Source of the DNA: Bradyrhizobium cosmicum
GTDB taxonomy: Bacteria; Pseudomonadota; Alphaproteobacteria; Rhizobiales; Xanthobacteraceae
Reading direction: 5' to 3'
DNA: 64,000 nucleotides
NCBI RefSeq assembly: GCF_007290395.2
Contig: NZ_CP041656.2
Location: forward strand, 682,001-746,000
The notes under the pieces were generated by a model. It saw nothing but the letters and a program-made list of their open reading frames with translations. It did not search any database and had not been told where the DNA came from. Position 1 is the stretch's first letter, and every line of letters begins with the position of its first letter. Positions 41,306-49,662 of this stretch are shown here, one piece after another. The translations under genes and the position numbers were made by a program.

Positions 41306-42604
41306 ATGTCGAACAGGTTTACGCAATACATTCTGGCGGCGATGGTGCTCGGCATCATCATGGGCTCGGCGATCTACAACTTCCTGCCCGATACGCGCGC
41401 CGACTGGGCCTCCTCCATCAACCTGATCGCCATGATGTTTCTGCGCCTGATCAAGATGATCATCGCGCCCCTGGTGTTCGCGACCCTGGTCGGCGGCATC
41501 GCCCATATGGGCTCGGGCTCCAAGCTCGGCCGCATCTTCGCCAAGACCATGGGCTGGTTCGTCAGCGCCTCCTTCGTCTCGCTGCTGCTGGGTCTCGTGA
41601 TGGTCAATCTGCTGCAGCCCGGCGCGAACTTTCCCGGCACGCTGCCCGACAAGGCGCAATCGACCGGCCTGCCGGTCTCGGCCTTCTCGATCGAGAAATT
41701 CCTGACCCATCTGATTCCGACCTCGATCGCGGACGCGATGGCGCAGAACGAGATCCTCCAGATCGTGATCTTCGCCGTGTTCTTCTCGGTGGCGATGGGC
41801 GCGATGCCCGAGCGCTCCAAGCCGATCCTGGCGCTGATCGACGATATCGGCCACATCATGCTCAAGGTGACGAGCTATGTGATGCTCTTCGCGCCGCTCG
41901 CGGTCTGGGCCGCCATCACCGCGACGGTCGCCAAGAACGGCCTGCTGGTGCTCTGGAAGCTCATCGTGTTCATGGGCGGCTTCTATCTCTCGCTCGCGCT
42001 GCTGTGGGGCATCCTGGTCATCGTCGGCTTCATCGTGATCGGGCCGCGCTACGCCCATCTGCTGAAGCTGATCCGCGAACCGCTGATGATCGCGTTCTCG
42101 ACCGCGAGCTCGGAGGCGGCCTATCCGAAGACGCTGGAGGGCCTCAACCGCTTCGGCGCTTCGTCGCGGATATCGAGCTTCGTGCTGCCGCTCGGCTATT
42201 CCTTCAACCTCGACGGCACGATGATGTACTGCACCTTCGCGAGCGTCTTCATCGCGCAGAGCTATCACATCGATATGCCGCTCGGCACCCAGCTCGCGAT
42301 GCTGGCGACGTTGATGATCACCTCGAAGGGTGTCGCCGGCGTGCCGCGCGCCTCCCTCGTCGTGATCGCCTCGACGCTGGCGCAGTTCAACATTCCCGAG
42401 GCGGGCCTGCTCATGATCATGGGCATCGACACCTTCCTCGACATGGGCCGAAGCGCCACCAACGTCATCGGCAACACGCTGGCGACCTCCGTGGTCGCGA
42501 AGTGGGAAGGCGAGCTCGGGCCCGAGCATGCGATGGGACCAGGCGATGCCGTGCCGGAAGACATGATCCCCGGCGAGGTGCCCGCCATGGCCGGCCATGG
42601 TTAG
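41306..42604 (+). CDS. Dicarboxylate/amino acid:cation symporter (DAACS family)
   Basis: Secondary transporter of 432 residues in the DctA/GltP family. The characteristic segments are KMIIAPLVFATLVGGIAHMG, the first hairpin loop FSTASSEAAYPKTLE, the motif GYSFNLDGTMMYCTFASVFI, the second hairpin SKGVAGVPRASLVVIA and DMGRSATNVIGNTLATSVVA with the substrate-binding Asp, Asn and Thr. The Ser-rich loop of classic members (SSSES) is here STASSEA. It is 9 bases ahead of an ABC-type binding protein gene, with no ABC membrane or ATPase gene nearby. Substrate: a dicarboxylate or acidic amino acid. Confidence 0.92.
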   Translation: MSNRFTQYILAAMVLGIIMGSAIYNFLPDTRADWASSINLIAMMFLRLIKMIIAPLVFATLVGGIAHMGSGSKLGRIFAKTMGWFVSASFVSLLLGLVMVNLLQPGANFPGTLPDKAQSTGLPVSAFSIEKFLTHLIPTSIADAMAQNEILQIVIFAVFFSVAMGAMPERSKPILALIDDIGHIMLKVTSYVMLFAPLAVWAAITATVAKNGLLVLWKLIVFMGGFYLSLALLWGILVIVGFIVIGPRYAHLLKLIREPLMIAFSTASSEAAYPKTLEGLNRFGASSRISSFVLPLGYSFNLDGTMMYCTFASVFIAQSYHIDMPLGTQLAMLATLMITSKGVAGVPRASLVVIASTLAQFNIPEAGLLMIMGIDTFLDMGRSATNVIGNTLATSVVAKWEGELGPEHAMGPGDAVPEDMIPGEVPAMAGHG

Positions 42605-42613
42605 GGGCATATC

Positions 42614-43540
42614 ATGGGCCAGACACTGGCAAGGTCAGTGATCGGCGGCTGCCTGTGGCTCGCGGCATCGTTGCTCGCGACCGCGGCTTCCGCCCAGACC
42701 GGCGGCGAAGGGCTCAGCCCGACGCTGTCGGCCATCAAGAAAGCGCATCTCGTGCGGCTCGGCTATCGCGAGAGCTCGCCGCCGTTCTCGTTCCTCGACC
42801 AGTCGGGCCGCCCGATCGGCTACAGCCTCGAACTCTGCGAGGCCATCGTCGAGGAGATCGGCGTCGAGGTCGACGACCCCAATCTGAAGATCGACTACGT
42901 CAAGGTTACCTCGGACGACCGCATCGATGCGGTGCTCCAGAACAAGATCGACCTGGAGTGCGGCTCGACCACGGCCAATGCCGAGCGCGGCAAGCGTGTC
43001 GCGTTCTCGCCGCTGATGTTCGTCGCCGGCACCAAGCTGATGGTGCCGAAAGCGTCGAGCGTCCAGTCGCTGACCGATCTGAAGGGCAAGACCATCGTGG
43101 TGACGAAGGGCACCACCAACGAGCAGGCGATCCAGGCGGCCGACAGGAAATCATCGCTAGGCCTCAACATCGTCACCTCGCCCGATCACGAACAGTCGTA
43201 CCAGATGCTCGTCGACGGCAAGGCCGATGCGTTCGCAACCGACGACATCCTGCTTTCCGGCCTGATCGCGCGCCATAAGGCACAGGACAAGTTTCGCGTC
43301 ACCGGCGACTATCTGTCCTACGACCCCTACGGCATCATGTTCAGGAAAGGCGAGCCGCAACTCTCGGCCGTGGTCGAGCGCAGTTTCCGCAAGCTCGGCT
43401 CGAACCGTGACCTCGTGCCGCTCTACAACAAATGGTTCACCGCACGGCTTCCCACCGGCGAACGCCTGAACGTGCCGATCTCGCTGCAGCTGGAGGAAGC
43501 CTTCAAGGCGATGGACGATTCAGCGGGCGCGAATAATTGA
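42614..43540 (+). CDS. Amino-acid ABC-type substrate-binding protein (SBP_bac_3)
   Basis: Periplasmic binding protein of 308 residues with a signal peptide ending near AASAQ. The family 3 fold is seen in HLVRLGYRESSPPFSFLDQS, GYSLELCEAIVEEI, RIDAVLQNKIDLECGSTTAN (the amino-acid binding segment), and SLTDLKGKTIVVTKGTTNEQ. The later DAFATDDILLSGL and YDPYGIMFRKGE are also typical. Such proteins normally feed an ABC importer for glutamate, aspartate or similar, but the only neighbour is the DAACS symporter 9 bases upstream. It may be a stray ABC component or serve the symporter. Confidence 0.9.
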   Translation: MGQTLARSVIGGCLWLAASLLATAASAQTGGEGLSPTLSAIKKAHLVRLGYRESSPPFSFLDQSGRPIGYSLELCEAIVEEIGVEVDDPNLKIDYVKVTSDDRIDAVLQNKIDLECGSTTANAERGKRVAFSPLMFVAGTKLMVPKASSVQSLTDLKGKTIVVTKGTTNEQAIQAADRKSSLGLNIVTSPDHEQSYQMLVDGKADAFATDDILLSGLIARHKAQDKFRVTGDYLSYDPYGIMFRKGEPQLSAVVERSFRKLGSNRDLVPLYNKWFTARLPTGERLNVPISLQLEEAFKAMDDSAGANN

Positions 43541-43578
43541 GGCGGGTGCTCTTCGCCGAAGAGTTCGAGGTGTAAATT

Positions 43579-43713
43579 CCGTCATCCTGAAGTGCGAGGC
43601 CAGCGATGCAAATGCATCGCTGGGCGAGCCTCGAAGGATGAACGGCCACGCAGTTGCAGCCGGGCTGTCGCCCTTCGAGGGCCGCTGAAGAAGCGGCCAC
43701 CTCAGGGTGACGG
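43579..43713. repeat. Palindromic repeat, CCGTCATCCTGA family, copy 2
   Basis: A 135-base inverted repeat with outer arms CCGTCATCCTGAAGTGCG and CCACCTCAGGGTGACGG and inner arms CCTCGAAGG / CCTTCGAGG. A small inner palindrome AGCGATGCA-AA-TGCATCGCT is inserted in the left arm compared with copy 1 at 31526. It separates convergent genes. Confidence 0.88.
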
Positions 43714-43720
43714 GGATAGA

Positions 43721-44530
43721 TCAGCGCGCGTGGTCAGCTAGACCAAACACCCGGTCCAGCGCCGCGTCATACGTCGCCTGCACCAGTTCCGGATGAAGTT
43801 TCCCCAGGGCTTCCATCATCACCCCGGAATTAATCTCGAGCACGCGCCAATCGACGTCGACGCGCACGAGGTCGATCGACGCGAAGGTGATGCCGATGGC
43901 GCGCGCGGCGTCGATCGCAAGCTTCACGCAGGCCGCGCGAACATCGCCGTTCTCCATCAGCACCGGCTGCGCGCCGGCATCGAGATTGTGCCGCCAGTCC
44001 GCGCCGCGCTGCTTGCTGTAGACGACGAGTGGCACGCCATCGAGCAGGATCACGCGTACCTCTTGCTCGATCGCGACATAGGGCGAGATCACCAGCCCCG
44101 TGCTCATCGAAAATACCTCGCCAGCCGCGTGGTCGAGCTCGGCCTCCGTCGTCGCCCTGAAGACGGATCGTCCCGACGTCCCCTCGTTCGGCTTGACCAC
44201 CACGCCTTGCGGATTGTCGTGCAGCAGCACGAGCATGGCCTCTCGCCAGCCGGCGCCAACAATAGCCTCGCCGAGTTTCGGGTTGAGGAAGAGCTGATGG
44301 GGAATGCAGGGCACGCCTTCCAGCATCAGCGCCTCGGCGGTCGCGGATTTGTCGTTGGCGAGGCGATGCGCGATGGCGCTGTTGAGGCCGATGTCGTAGC
44401 CGAAGGCGAAATGGCGCCTTGCCCCCCGGCGCATCGCGATCAGCCAGCCACCGGCACGGACATCGACGGCGATGCCGTGGTTCGCACAATAGTGCCTGAT
44501 CGCCTGGACGAAGATCCGCTCGCCGCTCAT
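43721..44530 (-). CDS. ATP-grasp protein (RimK-like ligase)
   Basis: ATP-grasp domain protein of 269 residues. Recognisable are GYDIGLNSAIAHRLANDKSA, the ATP-binding loop GVVVKPNEGTSGRSVFRATT, IEQEVRVILLDGVPLVVYSK and the metal-binding ending FASIDLVRVDVDWRVLEINS, all in the order of RimK/glutathione-synthetase-like ligases. Such enzymes join a carboxylate to an amino group with ATP; products range from glutamylated proteins to small peptides. It is transcribed alone, convergent with the binding-protein gene. No partner suggests its substrate. Confidence 0.85.
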   Translation of the reverse strand: MSGERIFVQAIRHYCANHGIAVDVRAGGWLIAMRRGARRHFAFGYDIGLNSAIAHRLANDKSATAEALMLEGVPCIPHQLFLNPKLGEAIVGAGWREAMLVLLHDNPQGVVVKPNEGTSGRSVFRATTEAELDHAAGEVFSMSTGLVISPYVAIEQEVRVILLDGVPLVVYSKQRGADWRHNLDAGAQPVLMENGDVRAACVKLAIDAARAIGITFASIDLVRVDVDWRVLEINSGVMMEALGKLHPELVQATYDAALDRVFGLADHAR

Positions 44531-44904
44531 TGCCTGATCATTCCTGGCGCCAAAGGCCGCAAAAATGCGGGAAACGGCGCCATGCCTGAGTGAAAACCAG
44601 AGCTATTCTTAATGAAATTCTCGCGAGCGCGACGGAAATTAAGTGCTGCGATCGAGCCCTTCAGGGAAAAGAAATTACCCTTGATGCGGGCCTGACAGCA
44701 GATCCGTTAATGATCCGGCCAATTCCGCCGCAAATGCCGGTTTGATCGGCATCAATTGCACCCGAAACGAGGTTGATTATTGGTCTCAATGGCGTAGATC
44801 ACGCCTGAGAAATCCTCCGCCATGGCAAGTGGTGCCCGCCTCGCTTCAAGAGGCCGTGCAACGCTGTTGTTCTAAAACCGCAAATATTCGGAATATCGAA
44901 AATC
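44531..44904. other. Intergenic region between ATP-grasp and fpr genes
   Basis: This 374-base divergent gap is richer in A and T than its surroundings. It holds no credible gene. The only structured element seen is the palindrome ATATTC-G-GAATAT at 44884-44896, described separately. Promoters for both flanking genes must lie here, but no convincing -35/-10 pair stands out. Confidence 0.5.
44884..44896. promoter_or_regulatory. Palindrome ATATTC-G-GAATAT just before fpr
   Basis: A perfect 13-base palindrome ending 8 bases before the fpr ATG, at the place where a ribosome site is expected; no normal ribosome site is seen. It could be a regulator site or a translation-control hairpin. Confidence 0.4.
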
Positions 44905-45678
44905 ATGAGCGCGTTTTACCGAGAGAAGGTTCTTTCCGTCCAGCACTGGACCGACACGTTGTTCAGCTTCCGCGCCACGCGCGACACCGGCTTCCGCTTC
45001 CAGAACGGCCAGTTCGCGATGATCGGCCTCGAGATCGACGGCCGTCCGCTGCTGCGCGCCTACAGCATGGCGAGCGCCAACCACGAGGAAGAGCTCGAGT
45101 TCTTCTCGATCAAGGTTCAGGACGGCCCGCTCACCTCGCGCCTCCAGAAGATCAAGGAAGGCGACACCATCCTGGTCGGCCGCAAGGCGACCGGCACGCT
45201 GATCACCGACAATCTCATTCCCGGCAAGCGGCTGATGCTGCTCTCGACCGGCACGGGCCTCGCGCCGTTCGCCAGCCTGATCAAGGACCCCGATGTCTAC
45301 GATCAGTTCGAAAGCATCGTTCTTGTGCATGGCTGCCGTCAGGTCTCCGAGCTCGCCTATGGCGAGAAGCTCGTTGCGGCTTTGCGTGAGGACGAGCTGT
45401 TCGGGGAGCTGCTGGCGGACAAGCTCATCTATTATCCGACCGTGACCCGCGAGCCGTTCCGCAATCGCGGCCGCATCACCGACCTCATCAACTCCGAGCA
45501 GATCTTCAACGACATCGGTCAGGGTCCGCTCGACATCGCCACCGACCGCGTGATGATGTGCGGCAGCCCGGCGATGCTCGAAGAGCTCAAGGTGATGTTC
45601 GAAGGCCGCGATTTCATCGAAGGCTCCGGCAACAAGCCAGGCCACTTCGTGATCGAGAAGGCGTTCGTCGAGCGCTGA
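44905..45678 (+). CDS. fpr: Ferredoxin--NADP+ reductase
   Basis: FAD enzyme of 257 residues moving electrons between NADPH and ferredoxin or flavodoxin. The family start MSAFYREKVLSVQHWTDTLF is clear. The FAD-binding RAYSMAS motif (51-57), the NADP-binding STGTGLAPFASLI and VHGCRQVSELAYG, MMCGSPAML, and the C-terminal GHFVIEKAFVER of the proteobacterial Fpr type are all present. The ATG lacks a normal ribosome site and is preceded by the palindrome at 44884. In other alpha-proteobacteria fpr is induced by oxidative or iron stress; regulation here is not known. Confidence 0.95.
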   Translation: MSAFYREKVLSVQHWTDTLFSFRATRDTGFRFQNGQFAMIGLEIDGRPLLRAYSMASANHEEELEFFSIKVQDGPLTSRLQKIKEGDTILVGRKATGTLITDNLIPGKRLMLLSTGTGLAPFASLIKDPDVYDQFESIVLVHGCRQVSELAYGEKLVAALREDELFGELLADKLIYYPTVTREPFRNRGRITDLINSEQIFNDIGQGPLDIATDRVMMCGSPAMLEELKVMFEGRDFIEGSGNKPGHFVIEKAFVER

Positions 45679-45904
45679 TCGGCGTTCGCCAAACTCGCAG
45701 GGTCCCGGGTCTGCATTTTCCGGCCCGGGAATCGCTGAAGTCCCCTCGGATAACCCCATCCCTCTGCTGCACTGCAAAATCCGCCCATCCGGCTGATTGA
45801 TTTGCTACGGCCGAATTCGCTAGCCTGAAACAAGGGCCGCGTCATATCCGTATGACTGGCGCAGGCGTATCGTACCGCCTCATGCTGGCGAGAGGATGGG
45901 AATC

Positions 45905-47608
45905 GTGGCCGAAGACAACAAACCGCAGGAAGCTCCCGAATCCTTATCTCCCAAGCGTCTGGCGCTTGCGGAAGAGGGGATCATGGAAACCCTGCTTCTG
46001 CCATTCTCGCCACGTTTCATCGTGCTGACGATCTGTGCGGTCGTCACCGCGCTCCTGATCGGCATCGGCATCGCCGACCGCAAGATCTTCGACATCCTGC
46101 TGGTCCCGATCCTGATCTTTGCCGCGCTCACCTTGCTCGGTGTGCGCGATCTCCTGCAAAAGAGCCACGCGGTGCTGCGCAACTATCCGATCTCGGCGCA
46201 TATCCGCTTTCTGCTCGAAGAGATCCGGCCCGAGATGCGGCAGTATTTCTTCGAGAGCGAGAAGGACGGCATGCCGTTCTCGCGCGACACCCGCGCGGTG
46301 GTCTATCAGCGCGCCAAGATGGAGCTCGACAAGCGCCCCTTCGGCACCCAGGAGGACGTCTACCGCGAGGGTTACGAGTGGATGAATCACTCGGTGTCGC
46401 CAAAGAGCCATGCCGAGGAAAAATTCCGCATCACCATCGGTGGCCCCGACTGCCAGAAGCCCTATTCGGCCTCGGTGTTCAACATCTCCGCCATGAGTTT
46501 CGGCGCGCTCAGCCCGAACGCCGTGCGTGCGTTGAATGCCGGCGCGAAAAAGGGCGGCTTCGCGCACGACACCGGCGAGGGCGGCTTCAGCCCCTATCAT
46601 CGCGAGATGGGCGGCGACATCATCTGGGAGATTGGCTCGGGCTATTTCGGTTGCCGGCATCACGACGGCACTTTCGATCCGGAGGCGTTCGCGCGCGTCG
46701 CCGCCCAGGACCAGATCAAGATGGTCGAGCTCAAGATCAGCCAGGGCGCCAAGCCCGGCCATGGCGGCGTGCTGCCGGCCGCGAAAGTCTCGGAGGAGAT
46801 TTCGAAGATCCGCGGCGTCGCGATGGGCGAGGACTGCATCTCGCCGGCTTCGCACCGCGCCTTCTCGACGCCCGTTGGCATGATGCAGTTCGTTGCCGAG
46901 ATGCGAAGGCTCTCCGGCGGCAAGCCGGCCGGCTTCAAGCTGTGCATCGGCCACCCCTGGGAATTCCTGGCGATCTGCAAGGCGATGCTGCAGACCGGCA
47001 TCTATCCGGACTTCATCGTCGTCGACGGCAATGAGGGCGGCACCGGCGCCGCGCCGCTGGAGTTCATGGACCATCTGGGCATGCCGATGCGCGAGGGCGT
47101 CAGCTTCGTGCACAACGCGCTGATCGGCATCAAGGCACGCGACCGCATCAAGATCGGCGCGTCCGGCAAGATCGCCACGGCCTTCGACATGGCGCGCGCG
47201 ATGGCGATCGGCGCGGACTATTGCAATTCGGCGCGCGGTTTCATGTTCTCGCTTGGCTGCATCCAGTCGCTGAGCTGCCACACCGACCGCTGCCCGACCG
47301 GGGTCGCGACGCAGGACCCGACCCGCGCACGCGCGCTCTACGTGCCGCTCAAGATCGACCGCGTGCACAATTATCACCACGCCACGCTGCATTCGCTGAC
47401 CGAGCTGATCGCCGCGGCCGGCCTCGAACATCCGCAGCAGCTGCGCCCGATTCACTTCAGCCAGCGGACGTCGACGACCGACGTGAAGTCCTTCGCGCAG
47501 CTCTATCCGGCGTTGCGCCCCGGAGAATTACTGGAAGGCACCGAGGATCCCCGGTTCCGCGACGCCTGGCGGATGGCGCAGGCGGAGACGTTCCAGCCGG
47601 CGCCCTGA
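45905..47608 (+). CDS. FMN-binding glutamate synthase family protein
   Basis: Protein of 567 residues, homologous to the FMN domain of the large glutamate synthase subunit but lacking the glutaminase domain. A GTG start at 45905 is supported by AGAGGA 8 bases before; an in-frame ATG at 45896 is the alternative. Residues about 30-80 hold two membrane segments (FIVLTICAVVTALLIGIGIA and ILLVPILIFAALTLLGV), then follow FNISAMSFGALSPNAVRALN, ISQGAKPGHGGVLPAAKVSE and SCHTDRCPTGVATQDP, whose Cys residues resemble the Fe-S ligands. Function is unproven; it is possibly an NADPH- or ferredoxin-linked membrane enzyme. Fpr is its upstream neighbour. Confidence 0.88.
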   Translation: MAEDNKPQEAPESLSPKRLALAEEGIMETLLLPFSPRFIVLTICAVVTALLIGIGIADRKIFDILLVPILIFAALTLLGVRDLLQKSHAVLRNYPISAHIRFLLEEIRPEMRQYFFESEKDGMPFSRDTRAVVYQRAKMELDKRPFGTQEDVYREGYEWMNHSVSPKSHAEEKFRITIGGPDCQKPYSASVFNISAMSFGALSPNAVRALNAGAKKGGFAHDTGEGGFSPYHREMGGDIIWEIGSGYFGCRHHDGTFDPEAFARVAAQDQIKMVELKISQGAKPGHGGVLPAAKVSEEISKIRGVAMGEDCISPASHRAFSTPVGMMQFVAEMRRLSGGKPAGFKLCIGHPWEFLAICKAMLQTGIYPDFIVVDGNEGGTGAAPLEFMDHLGMPMREGVSFVHNALIGIKARDRIKIGASGKIATAFDMARAMAIGADYCNSARGFMFSLGCIQSLSCHTDRCPTGVATQDPTRARALYVPLKIDRVHNYHHATLHSLTELIAAAGLEHPQQLRPIHFSQRTSTTDVKSFAQLYPALRPGELLEGTEDPRFRDAWRMAQAETFQPAP

Positions 47609-47630
47609 GGCGCCGATCCACCGCATGATA

Positions 47631-47649
47631 CCGCCGCATTTTGCGGCGG
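47631..47649 (+). terminator. Hairpin after the glutamate-synthase-like gene
   Basis: CCGCCGCA and TGCGGCGG form a perfect 8-base stem around TTT, 22 bases after the stop. No long T run follows, so it is only a probable transcript end. Confidence 0.5.
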
Positions 47650-47715
47650 CGAAATTCATCGGGGATCGGAGTCGTGCTTTAACGTCGATGTCAGCTTCGG
47701 GTGTAAACTGGCCCC

Positions 47716-47961
47716 ATGGACGAGCGGCGCGATAGAGCCAGGCATCGTGTGCTGAAGGCCGGAACCATCGAGTTCGGCGGCGGCGCGATCGACTGTACCG
47801 TCCGCAATTTTTCCGACACCGGCGCCGCCCTCGACGTCAGCAGCCCCGTCGGCATCCCCGAACACTTCACGCTCATCATCCAGGCGGAGGGAACGCATCT
47901 CGCCTGCACCGTGGTCTGGCGCAAGGAAAGGCGCATCGGCGTGAAGTTCGGGAGACGTTGA
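47716..47961 (+). CDS. PilZ domain protein
   Basis: Stand-alone PilZ domain of 81 residues. The c-di-GMP binding motif RxxxR appears in ERRDRARHRV and the second motif in NFSDTGAALDV, followed by the beta-barrel strands LACTVVWRKERRIGVKFG. Such small proteins translate the second messenger c-di-GMP into changes of motility, exopolysaccharide or cell-surface function through a partner. It is a single gene; the partner is unknown. It converges on the CBS-domain gene with a 19-base gap. Confidence 0.88.
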   Translation: MDERRDRARHRVLKAGTIEFGGGAIDCTVRNFSDTGAALDVSSPVGIPEHFTLIIQAEGTHLACTVVWRKERRIGVKFGRR

Positions 47962-47980
47962 ATGATGAGCGGAGCCCAGC

Positions 47981-49276
47981 TCACCCCGTCTCGACTTCAC
48001 CCGTCCGGCTTGCCAGAATCTTGTCGATCCGCCGCCCGTCGAGATCGATCACCTCGATGTGCCAGCCGCCGAAGTCGAAGGCATCGCCGATGTCAGGCAG
48101 CGCGTTGAACTGCTGCAGCACGAGGCCGGCCACCGTGTTGTAGCGGTGCGGCGGTAGCTCGATGCCGAGCAGCTCGCCGAACTCGTCGACCGGCATCCAG
48201 CCGGAGACCAGCAGCGAGTCGTCGCCGCGCCTGACATAGGCCGGCTCCGGCGGTCCTTGCTCCGAATGGAAGGCGCCGACGATCGATTCGAGGATGTCCG
48301 CGGCCGTCACCATGCCTTCGAAGGCACCGTATTCGTCGTAGACGAAACCGATGTGAACCGGCGCAGATCTCAGGATCGCCAGTACGTCGCGAGCGTCGGC
48401 CGACGCCGGAATGCCTGGCGCCTCGCGCACCAGCGCGCGCAGATCCGGCGTGCGTTCGTTCATATAGGCGATCAGCAGGTCCTTGGCCTGCAGCACGCCG
48501 ATCGGCTTGTCGCGGTCGCCGTCGGAGACGGGAAAGCGCGAATGCGGGCTCTTTGCGATGATCTCCTGAATGGCTTCCGGCGCATCATTCAGGTCGATCT
48601 CGTGGACCTCCGTGCGCGGCGTCATGACGGCGCCGACCGGCCGGTCGCCGAGTCGCATCACGCCCGCGATCATCTCCTTCTCGCCGGGCTCGAGCACGCC
48701 TGCATTCTCCGCCTCGGTGACGAGATGATGGATCTCATCCTCCGACACCTTTTCCTCGGCCTTGCCGCCGCGGCCGAGCAAGGAGAGGATCAGCTTGCCG
48801 GAGAGATCGAGCAGGAAGACGAGCGGCAGCGATACCTTCGCAAGCACGTGCATCGCCGGCGCGACCTTTACCGCGACGCTCTCGGGATCGCGTAGCGCCA
48901 CCTGTTTCGGCACCAGCTCGCCGACGATCAGCGTGGCGTAGGTGATCAGAGTGACCACGATGCCGACGCCGACGATGTCGGCAACGCCGGCGGAGAGACC
49001 GGCCTCGACCAGCCATAGCGTCAGCCGCTGGCCGAGCGTCGCGCCGGAGAACGCGCCCGAGAGCACGCCCACCAGGGTGATGCCGATCTGCACCGTCGAG
49101 AGGAACTTTCCAGGATCGGCCGCCAGCGTCAGCGCCCGCTCGGCGCCGCGCACGCCCTTGGCGGCAAGCAGCGACAGCCGGGCCGGGCGGGACGAGACCA
49201 CGGCCAGCTCCGACATGGATAACAGGCCGTTGATGACGATCAGGACGACGACGATGATGAGTTCGACGGACAACAT
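47981..49276 (-). CDS. Hemolysin-family membrane protein (CNNM + CBS + CorC/HlyC)
   Basis: Membrane protein of 431 residues. The N-terminal CNNM/DUF21 domain (about 1-190) has hydrophobic segments such as IIVVVLIVINGLLSMSELAV and VGIVVTLITYATLIVGELVP. Then come the CBS pair (about 205-335; VMTPRTEVHEIDLNDAPEAI, SRFPVSDGDRDKPIGVLQAK) and the C-terminal CorC/HlyC domain (about 345-425; YVRRGDDSLLVSGWMPVDEF). Relatives take part in magnesium or cobalt handling and membrane integrity. It is transcribed alone. The name hemolysin is historical; no toxin role is implied. Confidence 0.92.
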   Translation of the reverse strand: MLSVELIIVVVLIVINGLLSMSELAVVSSRPARLSLLAAKGVRGAERALTLAADPGKFLSTVQIGITLVGVLSGAFSGATLGQRLTLWLVEAGLSAGVADIVGVGIVVTLITYATLIVGELVPKQVALRDPESVAVKVAPAMHVLAKVSLPLVFLLDLSGKLILSLLGRGGKAEEKVSEDEIHHLVTEAENAGVLEPGEKEMIAGVMRLGDRPVGAVMTPRTEVHEIDLNDAPEAIQEIIAKSPHSRFPVSDGDRDKPIGVLQAKDLLIAYMNERTPDLRALVREAPGIPASADARDVLAILRSAPVHIGFVYDEYGAFEGMVTAADILESIVGAFHSEQGPPEPAYVRRGDDSLLVSGWMPVDEFGELLGIELPPHRYNTVAGLVLQQFNALPDIGDAFDFGGWHIEVIDLDGRRIDKILASRTGEVETG

Positions 49277-49662
49277 TGTGTGCAGGAAAGAGGATGTCAG
49301 GCCCGGCGGACGCCGGACCGAGCCCCTTATATAGGAACTCCAGGCGGGATATGCCCGGTCTCAACCCAAATTATCCCAGCACAGGCTCGCGCCTTCGCTC
49401 GATTTTCGAGGGGGCTGATCCCGTGGGGTCAATCTCGGCGAACCTGTTTAAGCGGCGTTAATGATGCTTTCTCAATGTGACACATCTCGATCCGTCGCAG
49501 TCCGAGTTTATGGAACGCGCGTAAGCGTTGATTAAGGCGCGATAGCCATATTTGCCCTCATAACGAGCGAGCGATCGGCTGCGAAAACCTTTGGTCTCCT
49601 CCGGTCGCAAGGCACCAGGAAATGGTCTCGGCCGCAGCGACGGCAATCAGGGTGAAGGTCAA
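49277..49662. other. Intergenic region before the Tad-like genes
   Basis: This 386-base divergent gap contains only short open frames without ribosome sites and no long repeat. The promoters of the CBS-domain gene and the Tad-like operon should lie here, but no confident box was found. Confidence 0.5.

Noticed and set aside
41287-43278. Long plus-strand open frame (663 codons) over symporter and binding protein
   Set aside because: It is a different frame of the real DAACS and SBP_bac_3 genes and reads as Arg/Asp/Gly-rich nonsense.
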